In this document: one piece after another, positions 8,584 to 17,259 of the stretch
Layout of the letters: the number at the start of each line of letters is the position of its first letter
How positions within the stretch are numbered: position 1 is the first letter of the stretch
Assembly (NCBI RefSeq): GCF_036924715.1
Contig: NZ_JAZHSB010000001.1
Coordinates: 6,873,001-6,937,000 of the forward strand
Length of the DNA stretch: 64,000 nt
Direction of reading: 5' to 3'
Origin: Bradyrhizobium sp. AZCC 1721
GTDB taxonomy: Bacteria > Pseudomonadota > Alphaproteobacteria > Rhizobiales > Xanthobacteraceae
The notes under the pieces: model-generated
Told to the model about the DNA's origin: nothing
Database searches by the model: none
The model's input: the letters and a program-made list of their open reading frames with translations, nothing else
Translations under genes and position numbers: made by a program

Positions 8584-10446
8584 ATGCCTGCCCCTGCAGC
8601 CCGGCGCTCTGAATCCGGCAATGCGCCCGACGCGCTGTCCGTCCTGAATTCCGTGTTCGGCCTGCCCGCCTTCCGCGGCGCGCAGGAAGAAATCATCCGG
8701 CACGTGACCGAGGGCGGCAATTGCCTGGTGCTGATGCCGACCGGCGGCGGCAAGTCGCTGTGCTATCAGTTGCCGTCGCTGCTGCGCGAGGGCTGCGGCA
8801 TCGTGGTGTCGCCGCTGATCGCGCTGATGCGCGACCAGGTCGCGGGACTTCTGGAGGCCGGCGTCAACGCGGCCGTGCTGAACTCGACGCTGTCATTCGA
8901 CGAGGCGTCGGAGGTCGAGCGGCGGCTACTGGCCGGCGACCTCGACCTGCTCTATGTCGCGCCGGAACGGCTCTTGACGCCGCGCTGCCTTTCCCTGCTC
9001 GGCCAGGCCAATATCGCGCTATTTGCGATCGACGAGGCGCATTGCGTGTCGCAATGGGGACACGACTTCCGTCCCGAATATATCGGCCTGTCCGCGATCG
9101 CCGAGCGCTTTCCCGACGTTCCGCGCATTGCTCTGACGGCAACCGCCGACGAGATGACGCGCAAGGAGATCGTGACCCGGCTGGGGCTATCAGGCGCGCC
9201 AAACTTCATCTCGAGTTTCGATCGCCCGAATATTCGCTACGAGATCGTCGAGAAGCAGAACGCCCCGGCCCAACTCAAAGCCTTCATCAGCGAGCGGCAC
9301 GCGGGTGACGCCGGCATCGTGTACTGCCTGTCGCGTGCCAAGGTCGAGGATACCGCCGATGCGCTGAGCAAGGCCGGAATTCCGGCCCTGCCCTATCACG
9401 CCGGTCTCGACGCCAGCGTTCGTGCCCGCAACCAGGATCGTTTCATCAACGAGGATGGCGTCGTGATCGTCGCCACCATCGCGTTCGGCATGGGGATCGA
9501 CAAGCCCGACGTGCGTTTCGTGGCCCATCTCGATCTGCCGAAAAGCATCGAGGCCTACTATCAGGAAACCGGCCGCGCCGGGCGCGACGGCAAGCCGTCC
9601 AGCGCCTGGATGGCCTATGGCCTGACCGATATCGTGCAGCAGCGCCGCATGATCGACGAATCCACCGGCTCCGATACGTTCAAGCGCGTCTCGATCGGCA
9701 AGCTCGACGCGCTGGTTGCGCTGGCCGAAACCGCGGGCTGCCGGCGCAGCCGCCTGCTCGGCTATTTCGGCGAGGAAGTCACCGGCAGCAATTGCGGCAA
9801 TTGCGACAACTGCCTGTTGCCGCCGCAGCTTCGCGACGGCAAAGTCGCCGCGCAAAAACTGTTGTCCTGCGCCTACCGCACCGGGCAACGTTTTGGCGCC
9901 ATGCATCTGATCGACGTGCTAGTGGGTCGGCTAACCGAGCGCGTCACGCAATTCGGACATGACAAACTGTCCGTGTTCGGCATTGGCCGTGAGCTCAACG
10001 AGAAGCAATGGCGTGCCGTGATCCGCCAGTTGGTCGCCATGGGCCATCTGCGGGCCGACAGCGAGGCCTTCAACGCACTGAAGCTGACCGAGAGCGCGCG
10101 CGGCGTCCTGAAGGGCGAGACCGAAATCATGCTGCGCGAGGCGGCGCCGGGCACGCGCATTCGCGCCAGCCGCGCCAAATCAAGGCGTGGCGATCTCGCG
10201 CCACGCGCCGAGGCGAGGCACGCCGACGCCCCTCTTCAGGCCGCGCTTCGCGCGTGGCGCTCGGAGATCGCGCGCCAGCGAGGTGTGCCGGCCTATGTCG
10301 TGCTGCATGATTCCACGCTCGACGGCATCGCCGCCGCGCGGCCGGCGACGCTGAACGCGCTTCGCGATATTCCCGGCATCGGCGACAAAAAGCTCGAACA
10401 TTACGGCGACGAACTGCTGGCGGTGGTGCGGGCGGCCGACGCGTAA
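8584..10446 (+). CDS. recQ: ATP-dependent DNA helicase RecQ
   Basis: A 620-aa RecQ helicase with the full domain order. The SF2 helicase core has Walker A TGGGKSLCYQLP, the DEAH box in DEAHCVSQWGHDFRPEY, and C-terminal core motifs AFGMGIDKPDV and QETGRAGRDG. A Zn-binding/RQC region carries the cysteine set CRR...NCGNCDNC. A C-terminal HRDC domain covers roughly the last 80 residues (VLHDSTLDGIA...IPGIGDKKLEHYG). An upstream in-frame GTG at 8530 would add 18 residues; neither start has a strong ribosome site. Role: 3'-5' unwinding in recombination repair. Confidence 0.95.
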   Translation: MPAPAARRSESGNAPDALSVLNSVFGLPAFRGAQEEIIRHVTEGGNCLVLMPTGGGKSLCYQLPSLLREGCGIVVSPLIALMRDQVAGLLEAGVNAAVLNSTLSFDEASEVERRLLAGDLDLLYVAPERLLTPRCLSLLGQANIALFAIDEAHCVSQWGHDFRPEYIGLSAIAERFPDVPRIALTATADEMTRKEIVTRLGLSGAPNFISSFDRPNIRYEIVEKQNAPAQLKAFISERHAGDAGIVYCLSRAKVEDTADALSKAGIPALPYHAGLDASVRARNQDRFINEDGVVIVATIAFGMGIDKPDVRFVAHLDLPKSIEAYYQETGRAGRDGKPSSAWMAYGLTDIVQQRRMIDESTGSDTFKRVSIGKLDALVALAETAGCRRSRLLGYFGEEVTGSNCGNCDNCLLPPQLRDGKVAAQKLLSCAYRTGQRFGAMHLIDVLVGRLTERVTQFGHDKLSVFGIGRELNEKQWRAVIRQLVAMGHLRADSEAFNALKLTESARGVLKGETEIMLREAAPGTRIRASRAKSRRGDLAPRAEARHADAPLQAALRAWRSEIARQRGVPAYVVLHDSTLDGIAAARPATLNALRDIPGIGDKKLEHYGDELLAVVRAADA

Positions 10447-10455
10447 GTCTCGACC

Positions 10456-11469
10456 TCATCCGTTGCGGAAGGTGTAAGCGTATCCGTTGATCGCGGGCGC
10501 GCCACCAAGATGGGCGTAGAGCACCTTCGATCCCTTCGGGAAATAGCCCTTGTTCACGAGGTCGATCATGCCCTGCATGGATTTTCCCTCGTAGACGGGA
10601 TCAGTGATCATGCCTTCGAGGCGCGCGCAGAGCCGGATGGCCTCCTTGGTCTCTTCCGACGGAACGCCATAAGCCGGATAGGCGTAGTCCTCGATCAGGA
10701 CGACGTCGTCCTCGACGAGCTCCCTACCCAGTTCGACGAGACTTGCGGTATTGCGTGCGATGTCGAGCACCTGGGCCTTGGTCTGGGCCGGGGTGAAGGA
10801 TGCGTCGATGCCGATCACCTTGCGCGCGCGGCCGTCCTTGGCAAATCCCACCAGCATGCCGGCATGGGTCGAGCCGGTGACCGTGCAGACCACGATGTAA
10901 TCGAAGGCAAAGCCCAGCTCTTTCTCCTGCGCGCGAACTTCTTCCGCAAAACCGACATAGCCGAGCCCGCCATATTTGTGCACGGAGGCGCCGGCGGGAA
11001 TCGCATAGGGCTTGCCGCCCTTGGCCTTCACATCCGCGATCGCCTCTTCCCAGCTCTGGCGGATGCCGATGTCGAAACCTTCATCCACCAGCCGCACGTC
11101 CGCGCCCATCACGCGGCTGAGCAGGATGTTGCCGACCCGGTCGTAAACCGCATCCTCATGCGGCACCCAGCTTTCCTGCACCAGGCGGCACTTCATGCCG
11201 ATCTTGGCCGCCACCGCCGCAACCATGCGGGTGTGGTTGGACTGCACGCCGCCGATCGAGACCAGCGTATCAGCATTGGAGGCGATCGCGTCGGGCACGA
11301 TGTATTCGAGCTTGCGCAGCTTGTTGCCGCCGAAGGCCAGCCCCGAATTGCAATCCTCGCGCTTGGCATAGAGCTCGACCTGGCCGCCGAGATGCTGCGA
11401 CAGCCGCTCCAGCTTTTCGACGTGGGTAGGTCCGAAGGTGAGCGGATAGCGTTCGAATTTCTCCAACAT
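10456..11469 (-). CDS. acdS: 1-aminocyclopropane-1-carboxylate deaminase
   Basis: A 337-aa PLP enzyme that converts the ethylene precursor ACC to 2-oxobutanoate and ammonia, lowering plant ethylene during rhizobial infection or rhizosphere growth. The PLP lysine is in FGGNKLRK. The DPVYEGKS segment keeps the Tyr-Glu pair and LGGAPAINGY the Leu that separate true ACC deaminases from D-cysteine desulfhydrases of the same fold. The ATG at 11469 has GGGGA upstream and gives the standard family length; the ATG at 11475 lacks room for a ribosome site. It is divergent from an Lrp-type regulator, the usual acdR-acdS arrangement. Confidence 0.93.
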   Translation of the reverse strand: MLEKFERYPLTFGPTHVEKLERLSQHLGGQVELYAKREDCNSGLAFGGNKLRKLEYIVPDAIASNADTLVSIGGVQSNHTRMVAAVAAKIGMKCRLVQESWVPHEDAVYDRVGNILLSRVMGADVRLVDEGFDIGIRQSWEEAIADVKAKGGKPYAIPAGASVHKYGGLGYVGFAEEVRAQEKELGFAFDYIVVCTVTGSTHAGMLVGFAKDGRARKVIGIDASFTPAQTKAQVLDIARNTASLVELGRELVEDDVVLIEDYAYPAYGVPSEETKEAIRLCARLEGMITDPVYEGKSMQGMIDLVNKGYFPKGSKVLYAHLGGAPAINGYAYTFRNG

Positions 11470-11564
11470 GGTCATCCCCGTTGATGGTCTGATGTCGGGG
11501 GATGCCTCTATCACCACGGACCAGACAGGTGCTTTCAAAATCGATACGCTGCTAGCGTTATTAT

Positions 11565-11589
11565 TGCATCATTTTGAGATTACGATGCA
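11565..11589. promoter_or_regulatory. Palindromic operator candidate in the acdS-acdR divergent promoter
   Basis: TGCATC at 11565-11570 and GATGCA at 11584-11589 are exact inverted arms with a 13-nt AT-rich spacer. The match extends outward (TTAT / ATAAT) with one mismatch. It lies 40 bp before the acdR start and about 95 bp before the acdS start. Lrp/AsnC regulators bind such interrupted palindromes, and AcdR is known to control acdS. Binding here is inferred. Confidence 0.55.
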
Positions 11590-11629
11590 TTATCGGCCAT
11601 CACTCAGCGCAAGCGCGGAATATTCTTCC

Positions 11630-12094
11630 ATGTCAGGCAGGCTCGACCGCATCGATCTTAAGATATTGCGATTGCTGCAAAATAGCGGCCGGCTGACCAA
11701 TGCCGAGCTGGCCGAAACGGCCGGTGTCAGCGCCGCAACCTGTCACCGCCGCACCCAGCGCCTGTTCGACGAGGGATTCATAGCAGGGGTCAGGGCGATG
11801 GTGGCGCCGCGCAAGGTCGGCAAGGGTGCGCTCGTCATGGTCGGTGTCGTGCTCGACCGCTCGACGCCGGAAAGCTTTGCCGCCTTCGAGCGGGCGATCG
11901 CGCAACTCAAATTCGTGCTCGATTGCCATCTGGTGGCGGGCGATTTCGACTATTTCCTCAAGATTCGCGTCGGCGACATGGAGGATTTCAACCGCATCCA
12001 CGGCGAACGATTGATCGCGCTGCCGGGCGTTCGCCAGACCCGGACCTTCTTCGTCATGAAGGAGGTAGTCGACAACGCGCCGCTCGACTTCTGA
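11630..12094 (+). CDS. acdR: Lrp/AsnC-family transcriptional regulator, probable AcdR
   Basis: A 154-aa regulator, the normal Lrp length, from the ATG at 11630; the upstream open frame to 11468 runs through the promoter. The N-terminal HTH is clear (LKILRLLQNSGRLTNAELAE, then TAGVSAATCHRRTQRL). The C-terminal RAM/ligand domain runs from about residue 60 (MVGVVLDRS...LDCHLVAGDFDYFLKIRV...TRTFFVMKEVV). Divergent position next to acdS supports the AcdR assignment, an activator whose state depends on ACC or leucine in studied strains. Confidence 0.87.
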   Translation: MSGRLDRIDLKILRLLQNSGRLTNAELAETAGVSAATCHRRTQRLFDEGFIAGVRAMVAPRKVGKGALVMVGVVLDRSTPESFAAFERAIAQLKFVLDCHLVAGDFDYFLKIRVGDMEDFNRIHGERLIALPGVRQTRTFFVMKEVVDNAPLDF

Positions 12095-12189
12095 TGGCCT
12101 GAGGTATCACCAAACCGGCGCTATCCTCTTCCGATGTCCGGACTCCGCCGGTCTGGCCAACACGGCGCTCGATGTCGTATCAACCGAAC

Positions 12190-12750
12190 ATGACCACGCG
12201 CCCTGGCCGTCGGGCTTTCGCCCTTGCCATCCTTCTCACGACAACGCCGGCGCTCGCCTCGGACGAGCCCGATACCATCATCTTCGCACTGATGTCCGGC
12301 AAGTGCAGCACGCTGAAGGTTGCCGGACGGGACTTTGCCTGCCGGGCCGTGGCGTTCTTCCAGACCGAGGAAGGCCGCGCCAATTTTACCGTGGCTCTCG
12401 ACGATCCCAGCGACGGCAGTCACACCATCACGTTCTCCGGTGACAACGGGCGAAGGCCGGAGGCCAACCTGTACGAATTGCCGATTGACCGGATGCTGCT
12501 GAAATCCAAGGACAGGCCGAAGGCCGACGGGCTACCGATACCATCAGTTGAATTGACGGCCGGCCTCTGCAAGCAGGTCGGAAACTTCGTGACGCTCGAA
12601 GTCTCCAGCATTTCCTGCACCGCGAGCGACAAGAACGGCAAGAAATACGAGCTGCAGTATCAGTCCGACGGCGCGCCGATGGCAGTGCGCCGCATCAAGC
12701 GGACGCGCATTGGCCGTCCCGCGGTGTCGCCGTTCGACGATGTTAAATGA
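12190..12750 (+). CDS. Secreted hypothetical protein
   Basis: A 186-aa protein of unknown function. A signal peptide is visible after the ATG at 12190 (RPGRRAFALAILLTTTPALAS); an ATG at 12172 adds six residues. The mature part has three or four cysteines (KCSTL, FACRA, LCKQV, ISCTA) suitable for disulfides in the periplasm. No known domain is recognised. It stands alone between acdR and small convergent hypothetical genes. Confidence 0.7.
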   Translation: MTTRPGRRAFALAILLTTTPALASDEPDTIIFALMSGKCSTLKVAGRDFACRAVAFFQTEEGRANFTVALDDPSDGSHTITFSGDNGRRPEANLYELPIDRMLLKSKDRPKADGLPIPSVELTAGLCKQVGNFVTLEVSSISCTASDKNGKKYELQYQSDGAPMAVRRIKRTRIGRPAVSPFDDVK

Positions 12751-12818
12751 AAAGGCCAGCGGCGGAAGACCGCCGGCGGCCGGTGTCGATCCACACATGG
12801 CTCGCGACTGCGCCGGCT

Positions 12819-13088
12819 TTACCGTGCCCTGCTTCGCTCGCGCCCGCTCCGCGTCGGCAGAATGGCGGCTGCGATATCAAACGCGATCGCCCATCTCGGC
12901 TTTTCTTCCTCCGCGCCGGGCACGTTGATCTGAACGCCACCGCCGTCGCTGACGGTATAGGAGGCGGCCAGCACGGCGGCCTCGAGGGCGGCGCCCCGCG
13001 AATCGTAGACGCCGCCGATCTTGACGTTGTCGGCAAACACCGACCAGCCCAGCGGCGCCTTCACGACTTCGAACACCGATCGCTCCAT
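12819..13088 (-). CDS. Small hypothetical protein (DUF2188-like appearance)
   Basis: An 89-aa protein starting at 13088 behind a good GGAGG ribosome site; the seven residues upstream are excluded on that basis. The fold suggestion comes from the pattern FEVVKAPLGWSVFADNVKIG followed by ...SRGAALEAAVLAA, resembling short DUF2188-type proteins. No signal or membrane segment is seen. It lies just downstream of another small gene on the same strand and may form a pair with it. Function unknown. Confidence 0.6.
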   Translation of the reverse strand: MERSVFEVVKAPLGWSVFADNVKIGGVYDSRGAALEAAVLAASYTVSDGGGVQINVPGAEEEKPRWAIAFDIAAAILPTRSGRERSRAR

Positions 13089-13105
13089 GTGGCCTCCTAT
13101 ACGCG

Positions 13106-13303
13106 TCACCTGTATCGCTTCCGCCCCTCGCCGACGCGGCGAATCCGGACGAAGGGAGCGTGGCGTCGGGACGCTGGCTTGTCGCCCATGGTCTTCGCTC
13201 TTCCCTCGGAGGCCCGCAGCTCCGTCAGCGAATTCGCCGCCGGCGCCAGCGCGATTTCCTTCCGCACAGCATCGACAATTCGATCGAACTCAACTTCGCT
13301 CAT
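13106..13303 (-). CDS. Small hypothetical protein
   Basis: A 65-aa basic protein beginning MSEVEFDRIVDAVRKEI, with GGAG six nt before the ATG at 13303. The N-terminal half is amphipathic helix, and the C-terminus is rich in Arg/Lys. The frame stays open further upstream, but that part looks non-coding. It is 17 bp from the next gene on the same strand, so co-transcription is likely. Function unknown. Confidence 0.5.
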   Translation of the reverse strand: MSEVEFDRIVDAVRKEIALAPAANSLTELRASEGRAKTMGDKPASRRHAPFVRIRRVGEGRKRYR

Positions 13304-13556
13304 CGCACGCTCCATTGCTCCGGGCCGGCATTCTGCCGCCTGGACGATAAGAGGGACCGCGCTGACCACAGATCGCCACGCAAGTTTGTTGTTAGAAGGC
13401 TCGCCCGCGGTCGCTTCGATGGCAAAAAAGGGTCGAAATCGGGAAGCGGCCGCCTCCCGCCATGCGAAATCGGTGGGCCCGATGCCCCGCCGGGGGCCCC
13501 CTTGGCCCAACTTGCCCCATGCGTGCTAGATTCGGCCACGAATCAGGAGGGTTTGC

Positions 13557-13862
13557 ATGCCGGTAGATAGTGACAGCGCCATTGCGTGGCACCGCGCCCA
13601 GCTCAAGAAGCTTCGCGAGACGTTGAGGGGCATCGAGACCGCCAGGTTCACGGTGGGCGAGTCCGCACAGTCGAGCAGGACCGGCAAGACCCAGAAGACC
13701 ATTGCCGAGCTCGAGCAGAAAATCCGGCAGTCGCAGCACATCATCGCCGCCTATGAGCGGCAGACCCGGCGGCCGCTAGCGACCGACCAGCGAAGCCTCG
13801 CCAGTGTGAGCTGGAGCGCCTGGAACGCCCAGACTGCGGCCGCAGTTCGCGGTAGGCGTTGA
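13557..13862 (+). CDS. Small hypothetical coiled-coil protein
   Basis: A 101-aa protein with a strong AGGAGG site 7 nt before the ATG. Residues 10-70 are charged and helical (WHRAQLKKLRETLRGIE, TIAELEQKIRQSQHIIAAYE), predicting a coiled coil. The C-terminus is short and basic. No known family is recognised. It reads as a real cytosolic gene by its ribosome site and composition. Confidence 0.65.
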   Translation: MPVDSDSAIAWHRAQLKKLRETLRGIETARFTVGESAQSSRTGKTQKTIAELEQKIRQSQHIIAAYERQTRRPLATDQRSLASVSWSAWNAQTAAAVRGRR

Positions 13863-14282
13863 AGGAAGTGGGGGCGCAGTCGTTTCTAATTCTTCGCCGT
13901 CTCTTTCTCCTTCGCCTTGGCCCTGCAGGAAATCAGAAACGTAAACCCCCGCGCATTGCGGGCGATTTCGGCCGTCTTCACCTCGGCCTTGGCGTCCGAG
14001 ATCTGGCGCGATAGCGGCAGTCCGGGCCATTTTGGTACCCTTTGGCGCGGCCGTACGGGAAACGAGCGGTGCCGGCGCCCGCGGGAACGACCATACGCCC
14101 CAGGGACTACGACCATTTTCCCCCGGCCGGCCGCTCATTTTGATGGATCGCGCCTGGCATCTTGCATACGGTGCGGGCTCGTTGCCCTGGCCGTCTCCGG
14201 AATAAAGCCGGAATCAGGGACGTAAAAGACAATCGCGCCGCCGAGGGCGGACGCCAATTTGCAATACCCGGAGGAGAATACC
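13863..14282. other. Intergenic stretch, no confident gene
   Basis: 420 bases before the Bug-type binding protein. A minus-strand frame between 13886 and about 14000 encodes a lysine/alanine-rich tail (SDAKAEVKTAEIARNARG) that could be a small gene or remnant, but no start with a ribosome site is visible. The rest presumably holds the promoter of the downstream gene. Confidence 0.4.
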
Positions 14283-15263
14283 GTGAAGTCAAGAGTTGTC
14301 CGGTACGCCCTGTTTACAGTTCTGGCGGCGGTATCCGCCGTGGCCGGTCAGGCCCAAGCCCAGTCATGGCCGGAGAAGCCGATCACCTTCATCGTGCCGT
14401 TCGCGGCCGGCGGCGGCACCGACGCCTTTGCCCGCCCGCTCGCAGCCCAGCTCGACAGCCAGTTGGGAAAACGCGTGCTGATTGAAAACCGCGCCGGCGC
14501 GGGCGGCACGGTTGGCGCATCGCTGGCGTCGAAGGCCGCGCCGGATGGCTACACCTTCTTCATGGGCGCAGCGCATCACGCCATTGCACCGTCGCTCTAT
14601 CCCAATCTCGACTACAATTTCGAGAAGGACTTCGTTGCAGTTGCCCTGGTCGCGCGGCCGCCCCAGGTCGTCGTCGTCAATCCCGAGAAGGTCGCTGCCA
14701 AAACGCTGGCTGAATTCATCACCTACGCCAAGGCCAATCCGGGCAAATTGAACTACGGTTCTGCCGGAGCCGGCACCACGCATCACCTAGCGGGTGAGTT
14801 GTTCAAAATCCTGACCAAGACCAACATCCAGCACGTCCCCTATCGCGGGGCCGGGCCCGCGATGCAGGACCTCATCGCCGGCCACGTGCCGGTCGTGTTT
14901 GACGGGCTCGGCTCGTCAGCCGGGCCCGTCAGGGCCGGACAGTTGCGCGCGCTTGCGGTCGCCGCGCCGAAACGCGTGGCTGCATTCCCCGATCTTCCGA
15001 CCGCCGCGGAAGCAGGCCTGCCCGGTTATGAAGTATCGACCTGGTATGGCCTGTTCGCACCAAAGAACACGCCGCCGGCAATCGTCCAGCAGATGGCCAA
15101 GGAAGTGCAGAAGGCCATGCAGACCGCCGCCATCAAGGAAGCCTGGGAGCGCAACGGCTCCGACGTCCCCGATGTCACGGGTCCTGCGTTCGCGAAAATG
15201 GTTTCATCGGAAATCGAGCGCTGGCGTAAGGTCGTGACCGAGGCGAACGTGAAGCTGGATTAG
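14283..15263 (+). CDS. Tripartite tricarboxylate transporter substrate-binding protein (Bug/TctC family)
   Basis: A 326-aa periplasmic binding protein. The GTG at 14283 follows GGAGGAGA with correct spacing and starts a signal peptide ending at AQAQS. Family signatures are WPEKPITFIVPFAAGGGTD at the mature N-terminus, ENRAGAGGTVGA, and YGSAGAGTTHHLAGELF. Bug proteins usually bind small carboxylates or amides and are often orphans without TctAB permeases. No tctAB genes are nearby, so this is an orphan. Ligand unknown. Confidence 0.9.
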   Translation: MKSRVVRYALFTVLAAVSAVAGQAQAQSWPEKPITFIVPFAAGGGTDAFARPLAAQLDSQLGKRVLIENRAGAGGTVGASLASKAAPDGYTFFMGAAHHAIAPSLYPNLDYNFEKDFVAVALVARPPQVVVVNPEKVAAKTLAEFITYAKANPGKLNYGSAGAGTTHHLAGELFKILTKTNIQHVPYRGAGPAMQDLIAGHVPVVFDGLGSSAGPVRAGQLRALAVAAPKRVAAFPDLPTAAEAGLPGYEVSTWYGLFAPKNTPPAIVQQMAKEVQKAMQTAAIKEAWERNGSDVPDVTGPAFAKMVSSEIERWRKVVTEANVKLD

Positions 15264-15323
15264 CCTAGTAGCGCAGGCGCGGCACCCGCTTTCATGGCGA
15301 GTTCGCCGCGCCGAGCGCGCTGA

Positions 15324-16193
15324 TCAGTTATCAGCGCTCACCCCATAGCGCACGAAGTCGTCGTCGACACCGGACTGGATTGCCTTTGCTGCGGAAATGT
15401 CGGCGTCGCCGCCAGCCTTGTCGCCGCTCCTGAGCTTGGCAAGCCCGCGCCCATAGAATGCACTCGCCAGCTTCGGATCTACCCGCAGTGCGGCACTGAA
15501 ATCGTCTATTGCCGCGGCAGCTTCCCCTATCTTCAAGTGAATCAGTCCGCGCGAGTCATATGTGGCGGCGTCGTTCGGCCATGACTGAAGCACCTTGTTG
15601 CAGTCCTCAAGCGCCGCCTGCAACGAGCCGAGGATGGCCCGGGTCCAGCAGCGCCCGCTCCACGCGGCTTCCAGATTGGGCTCAAGACGAATTGCCTCGT
15701 CGTAATCCCGTGCCGCGCGATCGTACTCATGCTTTTTCAGGAAGACCCCGGCCCGGTTGACGAAAGCCCGGCCATAGTTCGGCTTCAGCCTGATCGCCTC
15801 GTCAAGAGCTTGGAGGGCGAGGTCGTATTCACCCTTCCGTAGGTAAGCCCCGCCGCGGTTATTGAATGCCTTGGCGTAAGTTGGATCGAGCTTGATCGAT
15901 TTATCGAAATCCAGGAGGGCGCGGTCGACTTCTCCGTTTATCGTATGGGCATTGCCGCGGTTGTTATAGGCAGTAGCAAGTGCGGTCTTTGTACCTTGCC
16001 CGGAATCGATGAACGCCGTGCAACCACCGATCCGGGCTGCAAGCGAAGTGTGTCCCGGGCCGTTGCACAGCGCGATGTTCTCGAGATAGTCGCTCTTCTT
16101 GGGACTCTGCGCCGCAGCGAGTGAGCCGAGCAGCAGCAAGGCAAAAGCGGGCGCGAAGCCGTGGACGATGCGCTTGCTTGCACTAAATTCCAT
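15324..16193 (-). CDS. Secreted TPR-repeat protein
   Basis: A 289-aa protein with a signal peptide (FAPAFALLLLGSLAAAQ) from the ATG at 16193. From about residue 60 it consists of six to seven tandem 34-residue TPR motifs with the consensus A(F/W)NNRGxAYxxxGEYDxALxDxDEAIRLxP. TPR arrays mediate protein-protein contacts; no enzyme domain is attached. An ATG at 16283 is open but would bury the signal peptide. It may serve the neighbouring FecR-type or VCBS surface proteins, by position only. Confidence 0.85.
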   Translation of the reverse strand: MEFSASKRIVHGFAPAFALLLLGSLAAAQSPKKSDYLENIALCNGPGHTSLAARIGGCTAFIDSGQGTKTALATAYNNRGNAHTINGEVDRALLDFDKSIKLDPTYAKAFNNRGGAYLRKGEYDLALQALDEAIRLKPNYGRAFVNRAGVFLKKHEYDRAARDYDEAIRLEPNLEAAWSGRCWTRAILGSLQAALEDCNKVLQSWPNDAATYDSRGLIHLKIGEAAAAIDDFSAALRVDPKLASAFYGRGLAKLRSGDKAGGDADISAAKAIQSGVDDDFVRYGVSADN

Positions 16194-16310
16194 ATCAGGC
16201 CTTCCGATGTTGGAACTAGCGAATGGGCCCCATTGACGTGATGGTGGCACGCCCGGACTGGTTAACTGATGAATTTCTCGCACCGCAAGCGGCTTGCACC
16301 GGAGCGGCGC

Positions 16311-16967
16311 TTAGCACCCCCGACAGATATTCAGATTTGACTTCGGGAAAGGCTTTTGATCGGGTTGCTGCGCCGCTGGTGCCGTCGGCTTTCTTGCGAC
16401 TCTGCTCTTGCCTTCTTCAATGAGAGTAGAAAATCTGACTGTCCCGTCATCCGAAATTTCGACGCGTGGCGTGGTGCCTCGAACGCCCATGGTCGCGACC
16501 GGGGTGTCGACCTTCATGTCGCCGGTCTTCGCGACTTTGCCTGCGACAAAGGTGAAGGTGCCCTTTGTCAGATTGAACAAGGACGCGTTGGACGTACTAT
16601 TTGGATCGTACACGAACTCGTTCAAAACCATGCGCGCGTTGTTCGACAGATTGAAGGAAGTGCCATCGGTGAAGTTGATACCGACCCGGCCGTCGGCGCC
16701 GGTTGCAACTGCATCGCCCTGATAGACGAGATCACCGACCTTCGCCTGACCGGCTTGACCTGAGGTGCTGGCCTGAACGACCATCGCACTCGCGCGTTCA
16801 AGCGTGACCGAACCTGTGGCGACAACAATTTTTCCAATTGGTTTTGACGCTAGATCCTGAACGGCGGGCCTGGCGGAATCGCGTTGCGCGTGAGCCGGCC
16901 CAGCAAAAAGCCCGGCGGTCGCCAGAACGAAGCCTGTCACCAATGCAGCAATAGCATGCGTGCACAT
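16311..16967 (-). CDS. Secreted FecR-domain protein
   Basis: A 218-aa exported protein: signal peptide residues 1-27 (ends GPAHAQ), then a FecR-type beta-sandwich from about residue 45 to 170. Motifs are GKIVVATGSV, VGDLVYQGDAVATGADGRVGI, FTDGTSFNLSNNARMVL and the characteristic TPVATMGVRGTTP. Stand-alone periplasmic FecR domains of this kind often accompany large repeat or cadherin-like surface proteins. The divergent neighbour is a VCBS repeat protein whose N-terminus looks like a truncated piece of the same module. The C-terminus ends NICRGC. Confidence 0.85.
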   Translation of the reverse strand: MCTHAIAALVTGFVLATAGLFAGPAHAQRDSARPAVQDLASKPIGKIVVATGSVTLERASAMVVQASTSGQAGQAKVGDLVYQGDAVATGADGRVGINFTDGTSFNLSNNARMVLNEFVYDPNSTSNASLFNLTKGTFTFVAGKVAKTGDMKVDTPVATMGVRGTTPRVEISDDGTVRFSTLIEEGKSRVARKPTAPAAQQPDQKPFPKSNLNICRGC

Positions 16968-17080
16968 GATCCCCCCTTCCTGAGAAGATCTTGTCCGAGA
17001 GAGCGCTCACGGTCGCTTTGAACCGTCGGCCAGGGCGACATTAGACCCGATGTCGGGGGAAGGCATTATTCTATTACCCG

Positions 17081-17104
17081 CTCAAAAGGATTACTCCTTT
17101 TGAG
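17081..17104. promoter_or_regulatory. Perfect 10-bp inverted repeat between fecR-like and VCBS genes
   Basis: CTCAAAAGGA at 17081-17090 and TCCTTTTGAG at 17095-17104 are exact inverted arms around TTAC. It sits inside a 290-bp divergent promoter region, about 115 bp from the FecR gene start and 156 bp from the VCBS start. That location suits an operator better than a terminator, and no U-tract follows. It could also be a cruciform or small-RNA end. Confidence 0.5.
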
Positions 17105-17259
17105 CCTAAAGCCTACCGCCCATGGACTGGGGTAGCTTGGAGTCTTGGCGGCTAGCCTTCGGCTGGCCGCGCTAGGCTATTTTGACCTGAATATTTTGAC
17201 CTCATGGGCTGGGCAAAGCCAGACCACGAAAATTTCGCACGAGGGGCGGGGTTGAAGCC

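Noticed and set aside
10510..11484. Plus-strand 324-codon frame across acdS
   Set aside because: Antisense to a fully recognisable ACC deaminase; composition rich in His/Asp/Ala with no family match.
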